Shown: positions 39,491-50,829 of the stretch, piece after piece
How positions within the stretch are numbered: position 1 is the first letter of the stretch
Layout: each line of letters opens with the position of its first letter
NCBI GenBank assembly: GCA_964023275.1
Contig: OZ029914.1
Location: 15,474,308 to 15,538,307, forward strand
DNA from: Norana najaformis
Lineage: Eukaryota; Annelida; Clitellata; Crassiclitellata; Hormogastridae
DNA length: 64,000 nucleotides
Direction: 5' to 3'
Translations under genes and position numbers: made by a program
The notes under the pieces: generated by a model
The model's input: the letters and a program-made list of their open reading frames with translations, nothing else
Told to the model about the DNA's origin: nothing
The model's database searches: none

Positions 39491-40900
39491 ACTAAATAAT
39501 AACCATCAACAACAACACTAAAAGCTATTAATGGATGGCAGCTGTTGATGGTTTTATTCATTATGGTAATGGTCTAGCTTGCTAATTTTAATAACGACAG
39601 AAGCTTCAATGATTGAAACCTTATATGTTTTCGTAAAGACGTTGGTTACTAAACCGTCGGTGGCAATAGTCGCCGTGGTGACGATATAATGATGATGATG
39701 AAGACGATTGCAATTATGATTATGTCTACCATTCAGACGATCAATTTTATGATAATAATAATTAAGATAATAATGGTTATGTCTCTGTGACTCAGTGGGC
39801 TGATCTTCTGGTAAATGACTTATATTCGGGTCGATATTAGCTCCCCATCGGTCGGCACCTTGCCTATTAGACACCCCTATTGCAGAAGTAGCTACAATAA
39901 GTACTACAACTTCTACTAATAGTATTATTACTACTAACTACGATATTCTCACCTGTATTCCAGCTAGTTGTCTGCAGATTATCTTCGACAGTTTGTATCT
40001 TAGAAACTCGAGGTGTGTAATCCGCCGTTGCAGCCTTAGTATAATGCACAGCACTTAAATGTACGCATAATAATGATTCTATAATAAATTATACGACAGA
40101 CATTGTTAGAAACACCTGTTGAGTTACATTGAGACCTGTAAGAAAGATGAACTTTATCGTAATGAGCGAGAGCGACTATGCAAAGGTCCTAAGTAGCCAC
40201 AGAAGCAAATTTTACGCCGTACAACATCTTGATCTACAAATCGTTGCGCAAACTTGTAATATTCAGAATAGTTGCATTGTCTTAATGATTGTGTCATCAG
40301 ATAGTAAGCTGTCGAAAATTAATAACTGAAATTAATGCGGTAGTGTGTTGGTACAAAAGAATTGTTGTTGACTCGGGTGACTTTACATTATCCGCAGTAC
40401 AGCTACATTGAAAAATCCATTGTGTGTTGATTTATGACTACCGCCATTGTTTTTTCTTCGCTTGCGACTTTCTCGAATGACATACTAAACTTGTGCAGTG
40501 TCTATCTCCGCAATGCGACAGTTATCCCAAAAGCAGTATCTGATATGTCATATGAGACTTTTGAGGGGTTCCTAAAAGCACTGAATAAAACTTCAGATAC
40601 ATACATACATACATGCATACACACATGCATATATACATGTAAAGTATATAATCTGTGTTGAAACTTTTATGTGTTGAAATTGAAGTACTCTGGCTAATGC
40701 CAGAAATTGGAATAGATAGTTTTTATGGATTCTGTTGAGATACTTGATACGTTCTTCAAAATGCTGAACATATGTGTTGATGATATGGAGCTCGTGACAA
40801 AATTGCATGACAGTCTGGCCAAGACAAGAAATTTGGTCCTCATAAATAAATAGTCTTGAAGAGTCTTTCAAATTCTTTGGAGAACTGCCCAAGAATAATT
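39254..40900. other. Rest of the 5' flank of unit D
   Basis: Continues the unit pattern beyond the 3-kb insertion: a GCT/ACT repeat at 39425-39495, an ATTAGACACCGG-type repeat at 39825-39895, and the distal module (ATGAGCGAGAGCGACTATG at about 40160, GCAGTACAGCTACATTGAAA at about 40396, CATATG at 40549). No protein gene. Confidence 0.55.
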
Positions 40901-40956
40901 CTCATTCATTCAATTATTCAAAGCATTTATATATCCTCTAAGGGATAAATATACAT

Positions 40957-41250
40957 TGGACACAGTTGGACCTCACTCTGATCATGTGGACCGATGATTT
41001 TCAAACTGGTGTAATCCTGGGCAAAATATAATTTTCGATCTGGATAAATCCTCGGCAATATGTACAGAAACCGATTAATTAATGGATTAAATAATTCCTT
41101 CAAATTTCATCGGCGACTAAAACTGAATTTCATCAAATCGTAAACTTCAACTTCCAAACTGCGATAATTCTTTGTCTGAGAATCGGCTTCTTTTCTTCTT
41201 CTACGGTTTCCTATCTAAACATCATAAATCAGAGTGGGTCGAGTTGCATA
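40957..41250. mobile_element. Possible small MITE
   Basis: The ends GTTGGACCTCACTCTGAT (left) and, reversed from the right, CAACTCGACCCACTCTGAT are similar inverted sequences about 290 bp apart. No coding content and no clear target duplication. Confidence 0.3.
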
Positions 41251-41841
41251 GAAATTCATTTCACATACTTTAAACCCTACAGAATTTTCAATTTGAACTG
41301 CCTACACATTAGAGGGCGTTATGCAGGGTGATGAAGTGATGCACAGATACAAAGAAACAAAGGAAAGGAAATCAACTTTCAAACACATCGAGAAATGTAA
41401 CTGGACAAATACACACAAAGTGTTGGGAAGAGAGAGAAAGAGCAGACACATACACGAGCAATTACATAGCGCCAGCTAATTTTAAAGTGCTTTAAATTTA
41501 TGCATAAACACACTGCACGATGGTGCAAACATAAAGCATGCAATTTCCTCTAAGCTTGGTTGCCTGGTGATCTTATCAAGATAAGGATGCATCAAAGGAA
41601 ATATTAATAAATCAGGTTGGATTCTTATTGCCTATATAATTTAGTAAGCTCTGTCCTTTTTAAATTGATTCTAGGGAGCGTTATAATTATAACGTTATAA
41701 TTATACAGATTTTTCATGAATAAAATGTAAATGTACACGATTTTCTACAGCTATCGTATGGCCTCAATCTCGTTTTATCAATGAGATCCTTCACTACCCC
41801 TGCCCGGTTGAATGGGAGCCACGCTATTTAAGATCCCGTGT

Positions 41842-43537
41842 GCCGGTTTCATGAAATAAAGTCTCCCCCAAACAGAGTCTCCCCGGGCTGGAATAATGTC
41901 TCCCCAGGAGACTGTCTCGAAACAAAGTCTCCCCCCATTGAAATGGAATCTCCCCCATCTACAATACAAACTCGCCCCCATTTAAAATAGCCCCCCGATT
42001 TTCGATTCATTTTAAATCAGATTTAATATATACATTATTGAAATAAATGGCTTCTGTAATGTTGTGTTCATTCGTCTGGGTATAAAAATGCCTTATAGCA
42101 TTTGCCCGGTTAACATATAATAACACTTCTGGGATATTAAGCGCGCTGGCGGTATTGGAACGCTTCGGAGAAGTTAAATACTTCTTTGCGTAATAACGAA
42201 AATTATTTTGTTTACTGTAAAGAATTAGACCGTAAAGGAAATGACTGTAACTAATTAATCTTTCAGAGCCAATGCATATTAATTACATAACGCGAGTCCA
42301 GAGAGCCCTGACTTTGGAATAAATCTTTTATAGATAATCCACTTTCCCATTCATTGGTACTGGCTTTCTGATACCAGTTAGCTCTGGCTTCAATGTGACT
42401 CTTTAAACAAGGACAGAAGACGATAAAACAAGCAGCCAATGCTGTTAATTTTAAAAGATGGTTTGAAGAAAGGACACCGATCAAGTCTCGTAATTCAGAC
42501 AAAAGAGATGAGAGATCACCCTCAACTTTTGAAATGGCTATCAACAGGAGAGAAAACCCTGCATTCAAAGAAAAGAAAAATGACCGCAAACTTTGAAACT
42601 GATAAGAAACTCGTTCTGTTGGATGACTTGCCAGCCGCTACAACCGCATCGTGGGATTTCAATTTGCATAAGCTGGACCGATACAATCTACTTTATGGCG
42701 AGTGGTTAAACGACAAGGTGATGAATGCTGTCTACCGACTAACCGGTCAACATTTGGGTGACGAAGTGGGAAGCCAGGCTATGTTGTTGTCCCAGTGGAT
42801 TTCGACCAGTCATTGTGGAAGGAATCCAAATCATTCGTGACACAGATCACTGGGTGTTAACAGCATGCATTGCCAATGATGTGTTGTATGCTGACTCCTT
42901 GACTGACGGAATTTCTAATAACGTGAAAAGTCAGATGCGCCAGTTGTATTCCTCGCATCTTACTAGCAGTGGCAATCGAAAAGACAAAATTATCCTCTGC
43001 CAACGTCAACCAAATATGTCTAAGTGTGGAGTGTATGCTGCAGCATTTTCTTTCCAATGGGCACTTGGTTCAAAAAACTTGGTTGCTTCATACGATGTCA
43101 CAGCAATGCATAGGCCTACGCATCTAGCACGTTGATTTGAAAAACAGGAAGTAGTGGAGTTTCCAAATGTACCAATTCGGAAACGAGGGCGCAGAAAATG
43201 GAGATGACTGTGAACATCTAGATCAGGAACTAAAATCTGCAAAAATTATCACTTGACTTTGATATATTTTGTTTTACTGCATTTTAGTTTTAAGCTTTGA
43301 ACAAACTAGCTTAAACAGAAATGTGACTGCAAATAGTATAGGAATAAAGTCTCCCCGGGGAGAGTTTATTTCGAAGGGGGATGAAATAATTTCTCCCTCC
43401 CGGAGACTTTGTTTTAGAATAATTGTCTCCGGGGGGAGAATTTATTCTAGAACAGATTCGCCGGCAGGAGAGACTGTTTCAAAATAGACCAGTGGGGGAG
43501 ACTTTTAGAGGGGGAGACTCTGTTGCGGATCACCGGC
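41842..43537 (+). mobile_element. GTCTCC-array transposon with Ulp1 remnant
   Basis: Inverted ends around GCCGGT lead into arrays of GTCTCCCC words, six or seven per end, spaced 15-30 bp and inverted at the right end (GGGGAGAC). They are probably transposase binding sites. Inside lies a broken Ulp1-type protease. A second terminus of the same family is at 18358-18545. Ginger1 transposons are known to combine an integrase-like transposase with a Ulp1 or OTU protease; assignment to that group is inference. Confidence 0.6.
42439..43135 (+). pseudogene. Ulp1/C48 cysteine protease, frameshifted
   Basis: Two frames joined by a shift near 42790. The first has LDRYNLLYGEWLNDKVMNAV, the substrate-binding start of a Ulp1 domain. 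The second has the catalytic parts: His in DTDHWVLTA, Asp in YADSLTDG, Gln in CQRQPN and Cys in KCGVYAAAF. The HWV, AD, Q and C-G order is that of C48 peptidases, which remove SUMO or related modifiers; in transposons the role is unclear. The protein stops soon after the catalytic Cys, so the C-terminus is short. It lies within the GTCTCC element and is non-functional because of the shift. Confidence 0.75.
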
Positions 43538-44367
43538 CGTGCTAGCCCAAGACTTAAATCTCTGAAATATAGTCATGCGAACAAACATTCTCAAGCATCG
43601 AGACGCCGTGATGTAGGCCTACGCTTTAACCAATGTGGCTAACCAGGACTTCTCATTAAATCTTCCGGTAGGCCTGTTTGCCCTCTTCTAAGATGCACAC
43701 ACTTCGGTTCAATTGAGACTGTCAAGCTTTTCAAGCACCTCTGATATGCGTTGCTCCTAAGCTATATGTTTATGAGGCACATAACGTGTCATGCACAGGT
43801 GTAAACGACTTGCACACCTTTAAACTGTCCAGATGAGGCAAATAATACTTTATTTTCAGTCAAGCGTTGGAGTTTGGTTTCAGTGTCCATAAGGCCAGAC
43901 AGGCTAATAGATGGTTGTTTTGAACGTCTTGGGTTCAATAACATTTCTACGCCTAGGAATAAAAAACTCCAACAAGAGACGATAGAGAATAACAACAATC
44001 AGAAATATATTAAACTTGAAAACAGCACAATACAATGTAATTATAACGAAGACACTTTATATAGAGCAGTTTAATAACAAACAATTTTATGGGCTGTTCA
44101 CAGTGAAGAGAAGCGCAAGCGTATATCAGCTGTAATTTTATATGGCACAAAATCTGCTGTATGTCATTGTTATCAGACACTAAGCTTAACTATTACTACT
44201 TTTGAAAGATATTGAAATGGATTTGAAGATTTAAATAGTTGATGCAGTGCTGTGTTATCCCGGATAAGCGTCGGTGTTAATCACGAATATGTCATTTAAA
44301 ATCAAAAGAAAAATGGCTTCTATAATTTCGAACCTCTCTGCTAAAGTTCAGTAATATTTCGCAAATG
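43538..44367. other. 3' flank of pseudogene E
   Basis: Matches the 3' flanks of other units, including the TATAGAGCAGTT repeat at about 44055. No gene. Confidence 0.5.
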
Positions 44368-45058
44368 CTATATTATCATTACCTCACGTCTTCTCTGTCG
44401 CTTACAACACGCAAACATGCGACATAAGATTCGGTTGAACCTTCTACTGACAAGGCAGTAGATAAGAAAATTTACCGAAGAATTTAACACTAGGAGCGCA
44501 TTAGATATCATTACAGCACAGAACACAGCTTTAAAGTTCATATACACTCTATGCCCGTACCAATATAAGATTACAATATTGACTATTGCAAACGGCAGTT
44601 GACAAAGAATGAAAACGACAACTACTGTAGCCAACATCAGTGCAATATTTCTTTCGTTTTTGATTTGTTGCGTCATCTGCCGCCGTTTCTTCCTTAAAGT
44701 ATCAAGCGCCCTCACGATACGAAAGTTAAGAATGATAAAAATAATTACACTGGCCAACACATAATTTGTTGCCTCAAATGTTAGAACTGTTTCTGGGTAT
44801 ATTTGACCTGCTGATTCCAGAAAAGGCACCAGTTTTCTCCCAGCAGGTCTAGTTTTCGAGATATAGAACATTATGCCATATACCAGTCCTTGCCTCTGCT
44901 CGCCCATAAAACATAAGGCTATAGCTATAATTATGTAGTGCTCAATTTATTATGTGATACACTAAATAAACATAATAATACAAATACTTAAAAGAAAATG
45001 GTAGTACCTGAAACTGTACTTATATGATACCAAACAGAACAAGTTTGTTATAAAAATT

Positions 45059-46771
45059 TCAAGTCATTCGACACCGAAGAACGATTTTGTACGATTTCCG
45101 AGTGTGGCATCTGCCGGAACAATCGCGCATAATATTCCAGCAATAGTCTGCCATCATGTGTGCATCCCATCTTCCTTGATATCGATTTTCCATTGTTTTG
45201 ATGTCTTGGTGAAATCTTTCACCTTGCTCTTCTCTGAAGTCACCAAGATTCTCTGGAAAGCGATCTAAGTGACTGTGGAGATAATGGACTTTAATGCTCA
45301 TGTTGCAGCCAAGCTTGTTGAAATGAAGAAGCATATCCTCTACTAGTTGTGCATAATTGTCTGCCTTCTTGTTGCCAAGAAAATTTTTAGTTACAAGAAC
45401 AAAGGAAGACCAGGCACAAGATTCGATTTCATTCATTGATGGTATGAAAAGTGGGTCATTCATAAATTGCCTGATCTGTGGACCATCGAAGATTCCAGCC
45501 TTCAATTTTTCCATTGTAATTCCTGGTAACTTGTGTACTATGTATTCGAAGCATGAACCTTCTTTATTCAAAGCCCTGACAAATTGTTTCATCAGGCCTA
45601 GCTTTATATGTAGTGGTGGCAGTATGATCCTATCTCGTGCCACCAAAGATTCCTTGATTACATTTTGAGCTCCAACCACCATGTCTTTCCTCGAAGGCGG
45701 CTAATCTTTTCTTGTCCAATGTTCATGCTTGGCTCTACTGTCCCAAAGCTGACACAAAAAGCAGGGATACTTTGTGTAGCCACTTTGTTGACCAAGGAGG
45801 AAATTTACCATCTTCAAGTCTACACAAATTACCCATTGATGTTCTTTGTATTTTATCTTTTCCAGTACTAAAGAGATGGCATTGTACTCTTCTTTCATCC
45901 TGGTGGAGTGACCGATTGGAATAGAACCAAATTTGTTGCCGTTATTTAAAAGCACACATTTCAGACTACGTTTTGAACTGTCGATAAAAAGACGCCACTT
46001 ATCTGGGCTGTAATCCGACAGACCAATTTTCTTCAATAAGTTGCTGATGTCATTACAGAATACTAGGTTGTTGTCTTCGGTAAAGAATGGCAGCAAATCC
46101 TTTTCTCTGTTTCTATAAATTGTAATTTTCGTTCCAGGCTGAAGTGCATTCTTTTCCTTTAGTCTGGACGCAAGCAATTCAGAGGACTCTTTGGAAAGAT
46201 TGAAGTCCCTGATCAGATCACTCAACTCTTTTTGGTCAAAACGTTCACTGTGTGAAGTTGATTGGAAATCACTGTCACTGCCCCCACTTTCTTCACTTTC
46301 GTCATCTTGTCCGATATTGGACATGCAAGTGTCATCGTCTGAGAGCTGAGGTAGTTCGCGAAAAGGTGGAACTGGTACAATATCCGAATGCGGAACAGGT
46401 CTCCTGGCTGAAGGTATATCAGGGTAAGACAACTTGTGACGATTATTTCGATTGATGCCTATGATATTAACCATACAAAAGTAACAGTCGTCGAAGTGGT
46501 TTATCTGTTCCCTCCAAACCATCGGTACACCAAATTTCAGACAGCTTCTCTTTCCAATTGTCCAGTGGCGCAATTGTTCAATACAAGTTTTGCATACTGT
46601 ATGAGGAGCCCATTGCTTATCTTGATCTCCAAGTTTGACACCAAAATAACCTACATATGCTCTTTTTACAAACTCAGAAATCGGTTTCCTATGTGCTTTT
46701 AGTGTGTATTCCCCACAAATGTAGCAGAATATGTCTGGATGGTTTATGCAGCTCCGTCTGGAAGTAGCCAT
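45059..46771 (-). pseudogene. Transposon protein with one stop codon
   Basis: One continuous frame of 571 codons including the terminal stop, interrupted only by TAG at about 45703-45701 after HEHWTRKD; relatives are expected to have Trp there. The N-terminus has a zinc-finger-like CxxC pattern (FCYICGEY, CKTCIEQL, CYFCMVN). The middle has an acidic Ser/Asp stretch. The C-terminal half has VICVDLKMVNFLLGQQSG, YPCFLCQLWDSR, LPPLHIKLGLMKQFV, GIFDGPQIRQF and GDFREEQGERFHQDI. From memory this family recurs as uncharacterised repeat proteins in arthropods and cnidarians. Spaced acidic residues (VDLK, EEQGERFHQD) could be a DDE-type nuclease site; that is inference. The single stop implies recent inactivation. 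Confidence 0.7.
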
Positions 46772-46779
46772 AACCTTAA

Positions 46780-47378
46780 GGATGTTCGCATCTGAGGAAT
46801 TAAATGACTAACCTAAAAAATAGTAAGAACATGTAGTTATTTAATGTTCACATTCACAGATTGTTCTTGCGACCAACTCTTAATATGCCCTAAGACGACT
46901 GCGGCTGCTCTAGCTTTCAGGAGGCGGTTTATATAGGCTATAAATGCTGACTTCAGCATAATCTATTTACATAGTTCGAAACCATGAAACGCTGTATAAG
47001 CACAAATAAATTCTAAATGAGGCCATGAATTTAGTGCTGAGTAAGCTGTAGGCTACGGAATAGTTATTTCGTTGAATCAGCAATATCTCAGCACGCGGCA
47101 AGATATGCTGATTTTACATTATAAGGATGTAGGCATTATATGAATCAGCAAGAATTATAATTAGCCATAAATAAAGCTTATTATGACATTTTAGTTTTGC
47201 CAAAGACATCGTTTAAAGAGTGGACTGGGTTTTCTTTACAAAATCGACGATATCTGAGAAACTAGACCTGATGCACTCAATCCAATGACATTTTCTGAAT
47301 CAGCACCCAAAATTACCCCAAGAACAGGTCTAAAACCGAAGGCAACAAGAAAAAAAAATTTTTCTGTTGGCCAGTGTA
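46780..47378. other. 5' part of the TIR transposon
   Basis: Non-coding part of the element between the start codon of its protein and the right inverted repeat. No promoter motif stands out. Confidence 0.5.
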
Positions 47379-48183
47379 ATAAGAGGGCCAAAGGTACGAA
47401 AGATTAAAAAGCAGACTCTGTTACAAATAACAAATCCCTTGTACACATCGTAATAACGTTCGAAACATAAGTCTGTTACGTTTTCATGATTTTCGGTACT
47501 CGAGGAATTAGTATCGCCAAAAATGCACCTTATTCAACAGATGTCAACAATCACTTGGAACAAAGAAGGTGTGCTAAATAAAACGAGAACAGTCATCTTC
47601 ATCCGACGCAGACTTCTCCAGTTGGATTGCATCGGTTTACAGATCGCTAGGTAGCAATCGATGGTCACGAGGACTACAATCCAAATGGCAAGATAATGGG
47701 TCACAGATGCTACAGGTAGGCGAAGAAGTTTTATACAGAAATAAACTATAATAGTTATTTCAGGCATCCAGTCTGCGTTTTCCAATATCGTTGTGACCGA
47801 CTCAAAAATCAATGAAAAGATAAGAAAGCTATTGTCGACAACAACCAGGTTTTAAAGAGCCAAATGGTCGTGCTTTCTTTATCGGGGTCACGTTTCAGAA
47901 CTAGAATTGTTACGCAGTTTCCCAGAAATCCGAAGAGGCAGAGGGCAAGAACTATGTAGCCTTTAAAAATGATATTGCAGTTTTTATATAAATCAATATT
48001 CAGGGCAAATGTGCCATTCTAGGGGTCGATTTTAACTTCTGATATCGGCGGTGTCGAGTACTGTGTCCATCCGTTATTTTCAGCTGTTGATTGGTTCTGC
48101 GAATACGATAATTCCCATTCAAATGGGTAAAAAGTCCAGTTTGATAGGTTATAGGGTGGTAATAGATGCTGTTCGGAACTCAT

Positions 48184-50400
48184 CGCGACCTATCATTCAC
48201 AGCCGGGGTGATTAAGAATCGCAGAACATACGATCTTTAGTGTTTCTAACAAAAACATATTTACAAAAAAATCACGTAATGTGATGCAATGTATTTACGG
48301 CTCTTAATACAACATATTAGGTAGCGAACTAATTCTAGACAGCGTGACAATGTCAACTGGCGCCGCAAATGCTAAGATAGATGTATGTAACATGGAGCGC
48401 TTCCCGTTCGCGTTATGTTGTCCAATCCTACAATAGTAGCATTTCCATTCATTTCTTACAACTTGTCTATCGTCTGTAATTTCAAGATGAATTGATTGAA
48501 GAATCAATGCATTGACTCCTGAAACACGAATGTCAGTAGTGACAGAGGAACTTGCTATTCAATTAGAACTCGAATTATCCACAACACTTAGTCCAACGAG
48601 AAGCGCTTTTGCGATGCGCTATAGAAATGCCCAGGTACACATATACATAATTACAAATAAAAAACATACATATATACAACATATATATATATGCATATAT
48701 GTATGTATGTATGGATGTATATATTTTATACATACATACATATATTTATACATACAATTAAACAATTACACATATATACATGCATACATACATATATGCG
48801 CATACATATACATAATTGCATACGAAATTTACATATATACATGCAAACATGCATACAATGTATACATGTATGCATGCATGAATATACCTATGAATATATT
48901 TTATAGTTGCATACATATATACATACATACATGCAAACAACTATACATACATGCATGCATACATACATGAATAGATACATAATAATATACATACATACAT
49001 ACATTCATAAATAAATGTAAAATAATGCTTTGTTAAAATGTAGATAACAGGAGAAACACCAATGGTTAAGACCTTACAAACGTTGTTCATGAGGACCCTG
49101 GTCTTAGAAACGGCGCGTGGTCGTAGTGATAATGATGATAATAATGACGACGATTATAATAATGAATATTATTATTATTATGGTAATAATAATTAAGATA
49201 ATTATGATCATGATTATGAAATACTGTCTCTTTGTCTCGTTGGGCTAATCTTCTGGTAAGTGACTGATGTTCGGCTTGATACTAGTGCGCCGTCGGTTGA
49301 TGCCTTGCGTATTGGATATCTGCATCGAAAAAGTTGCTACAACAACTACTAATACTAATAATGATAATACCACCACTACTACGTCTGGATATTTACCTCG
49401 TTGCAATCTTGGCTTTGGTGTGACATCGGTTGATGTCTTATGCATTAAACACCGGCACCACAGAAGTTACAAATTATAAAATTACTAAATTCAATAGTTT
49501 AACCTGTAGAAACAACCAGTTCTATGCAGATTACCTTCCACAGCATGTAGGCCTAATTTAGAAAATCGAGGTTTCTATTCCACAGATGCAAGCCTTAATA
49601 TTGAATATAGTGCGCGTTATAATTGCTTTAATAAAATATAAAACACAACACCTAAAATGCGCATAATAATTTATACAAAGTACTTTATACAACAACTATT
49701 GTTCAAAACAACTGTTGCGTTACTTGCCAAAAAGAAGAACTTCTCCGTAATGAGCGAGAGTGATAATGTGAAGGTCTTACGTAGCCGATGATGCTAATTT
49801 AACGCCTTACAACATCTTAATATACGAAACACTCTGCAAACTTAATTTTCAGAATAGCGTCTTTGTCTAAATGTGTTCTCAATCACGTTCAGATATGAAC
49901 ATGAGGCAAATTAGGAACTGAAGTTTTTGCGGTCGAGCATTAGTACAAAAGAATCGTTGTTAATTCGAGTGATATTACATTTCCCGCAGTACAGCTACAC
50001 TGAAGAGTGCATTGTGTGTTGATTTACGAATTTTTGACATTCGCTTTTCTTTGCTTGCCGCTGTCTCGAATGAGATAGTAAACTCCGCAGAACGAGCGAG
50101 ACTCCAACAGCAACGCTATATGTTGTCTTCTTATGAAGCCATATGACAATATTTCCGTCTGTCCTAACATACGACGATGCTTTTAGGGTAGTGAGACAGT
50201 CTAACAGCATCTGCTTGTTCGGCATTTAGAGGGCTGTTAATGACCATCATAGCCATGAAAAAGGCGGTCAAAAGGCCACTCGATCAATGTACAGTTGAGA
50301 AGCAGAAGAGTCATCGTCTGGCAGATGAAACACTTTAAAAGTAATATCATACAGCAATGTGACCAAATCGCTTGAATACATAACTTGACGATAAGACGCA
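48184..50400. other. 5' flank of pseudogene E
   Basis: Contains an acceptor-like TTTTTGTTAG near 48250, a long CATA microsatellite (48650-49015), AAT/GAT-rich repeats (49120-49240), two ATTAGACACCGG-type repeats (49280-49340, 49420-49480) and the distal module (49745-50400). The 152-residue Ile/Tyr/His frame at 48512-48970 is the microsatellite. Confidence 0.6.
48650..49015. repeat. (CATA)n microsatellite
   Basis: The longest of a series of TACA/CATA tracts at the same position in each receptor unit (others at 22450-22545, 30045-30110, 52440-52525, 55990-56095 and 60625-60785). Confidence 0.9.
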
Positions 50401-50600
50401 AATAGCGTTCAACTGCATTATCACTCCTATGAAAAAACTCCATTAAGAGACGATAATAAAAATAACAAAAGACAAAAATATATTAAAACTGAAAACAGAG
50501 TAAAACAATGTAATATAAAGAAGACAATTTATATAGTACAGTTCAATAGCAAAGCAATTTTAAGGGACCTTTACAGTCATCAGAAGCGCACAGTTTATGT
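50401..50600. repeat. 3' flank of receptor F, start of 3.4-kb tandem unit
   Basis: The words GACGCA|AATAGCGTTCAACTGC occur here and again at 53800, 3399 bp later, with nearly identical sequence for about 150 bp on both sides. Between B and C the right half (AATAGCGTTC) instead follows the start of pseudogene B at 27977. This marks a duplication junction. Confidence 0.75.
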
Positions 50601-50829
50601 CAGCCACCATTTTATTTGCCAAAAAAGGCTGCTCTGTGTCACTGTTATCATACATTAAGCTTAAATATTACTACTTTCGCAAGATATTGACATGGATTTG
50701 AAGATTTAAGTAGTTGATGATTCATTTTGTTTTTCCGGATCATTGTAACTGTTCTTCAGAATTATGTCATTTAAAGTCAAAAGAGGAATAGCTTCTATAA
50801 TTTTGAACTTCTCTGCTGAAGTGCAAATG

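Larger units (their letters stand above)
44746..47378 (-). mobile_element. TIR transposon of 2.6 kb inside copy E
   Basis: The ends are TACACTGGCCAACA at the left and its exact complement at the right; similarity continues for about 45 bp (TTGTTGCC, TTAGAACTG/TTAGACCTG). Flanking target duplication is very short (AT, or TA/TAAT depending on where the end is drawn). Removing the element restores receptor TM5, which fixes the boundaries. It encodes one protein on the - strand. Confidence 0.8.
44368..48183 (-). pseudogene. GPCR pseudogene split by transposon (copy E)
   Basis: The 5' half is 48183-47379 and the 3' half 44745-44368, separated by a 2.6-kb element inserted in TM5. The 5' half starts MSSEQHLLPPYN and has at least four lesions: a TAG replacing a Glu codon before NGTFA, a 1-bp deletion in the TM2 motif (KTLAVVD region, about 47850), loss of a few residues in TM4, and a TGA where the WW of loop 2 is expected. 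The 3' half is open and well preserved (LRKKRRQMTQQIKNERN, CQLPF, NSSVNFLIYC, CKRQRRREV). Rejoining the halves across the element gives a continuous alignment with the other copies. It is clearly dead. Confidence 0.9.

Noticed and set aside
45357..45668. 103-residue + strand frame
   Set aside because: Shadow of the transposon protein on the - strand.
48512..48970. 152-residue frame rich in Ile, Tyr, His and Thr
   Set aside because: It is the CATA microsatellite upstream of pseudogene E; matching frames appear on the opposite strand and in other units.
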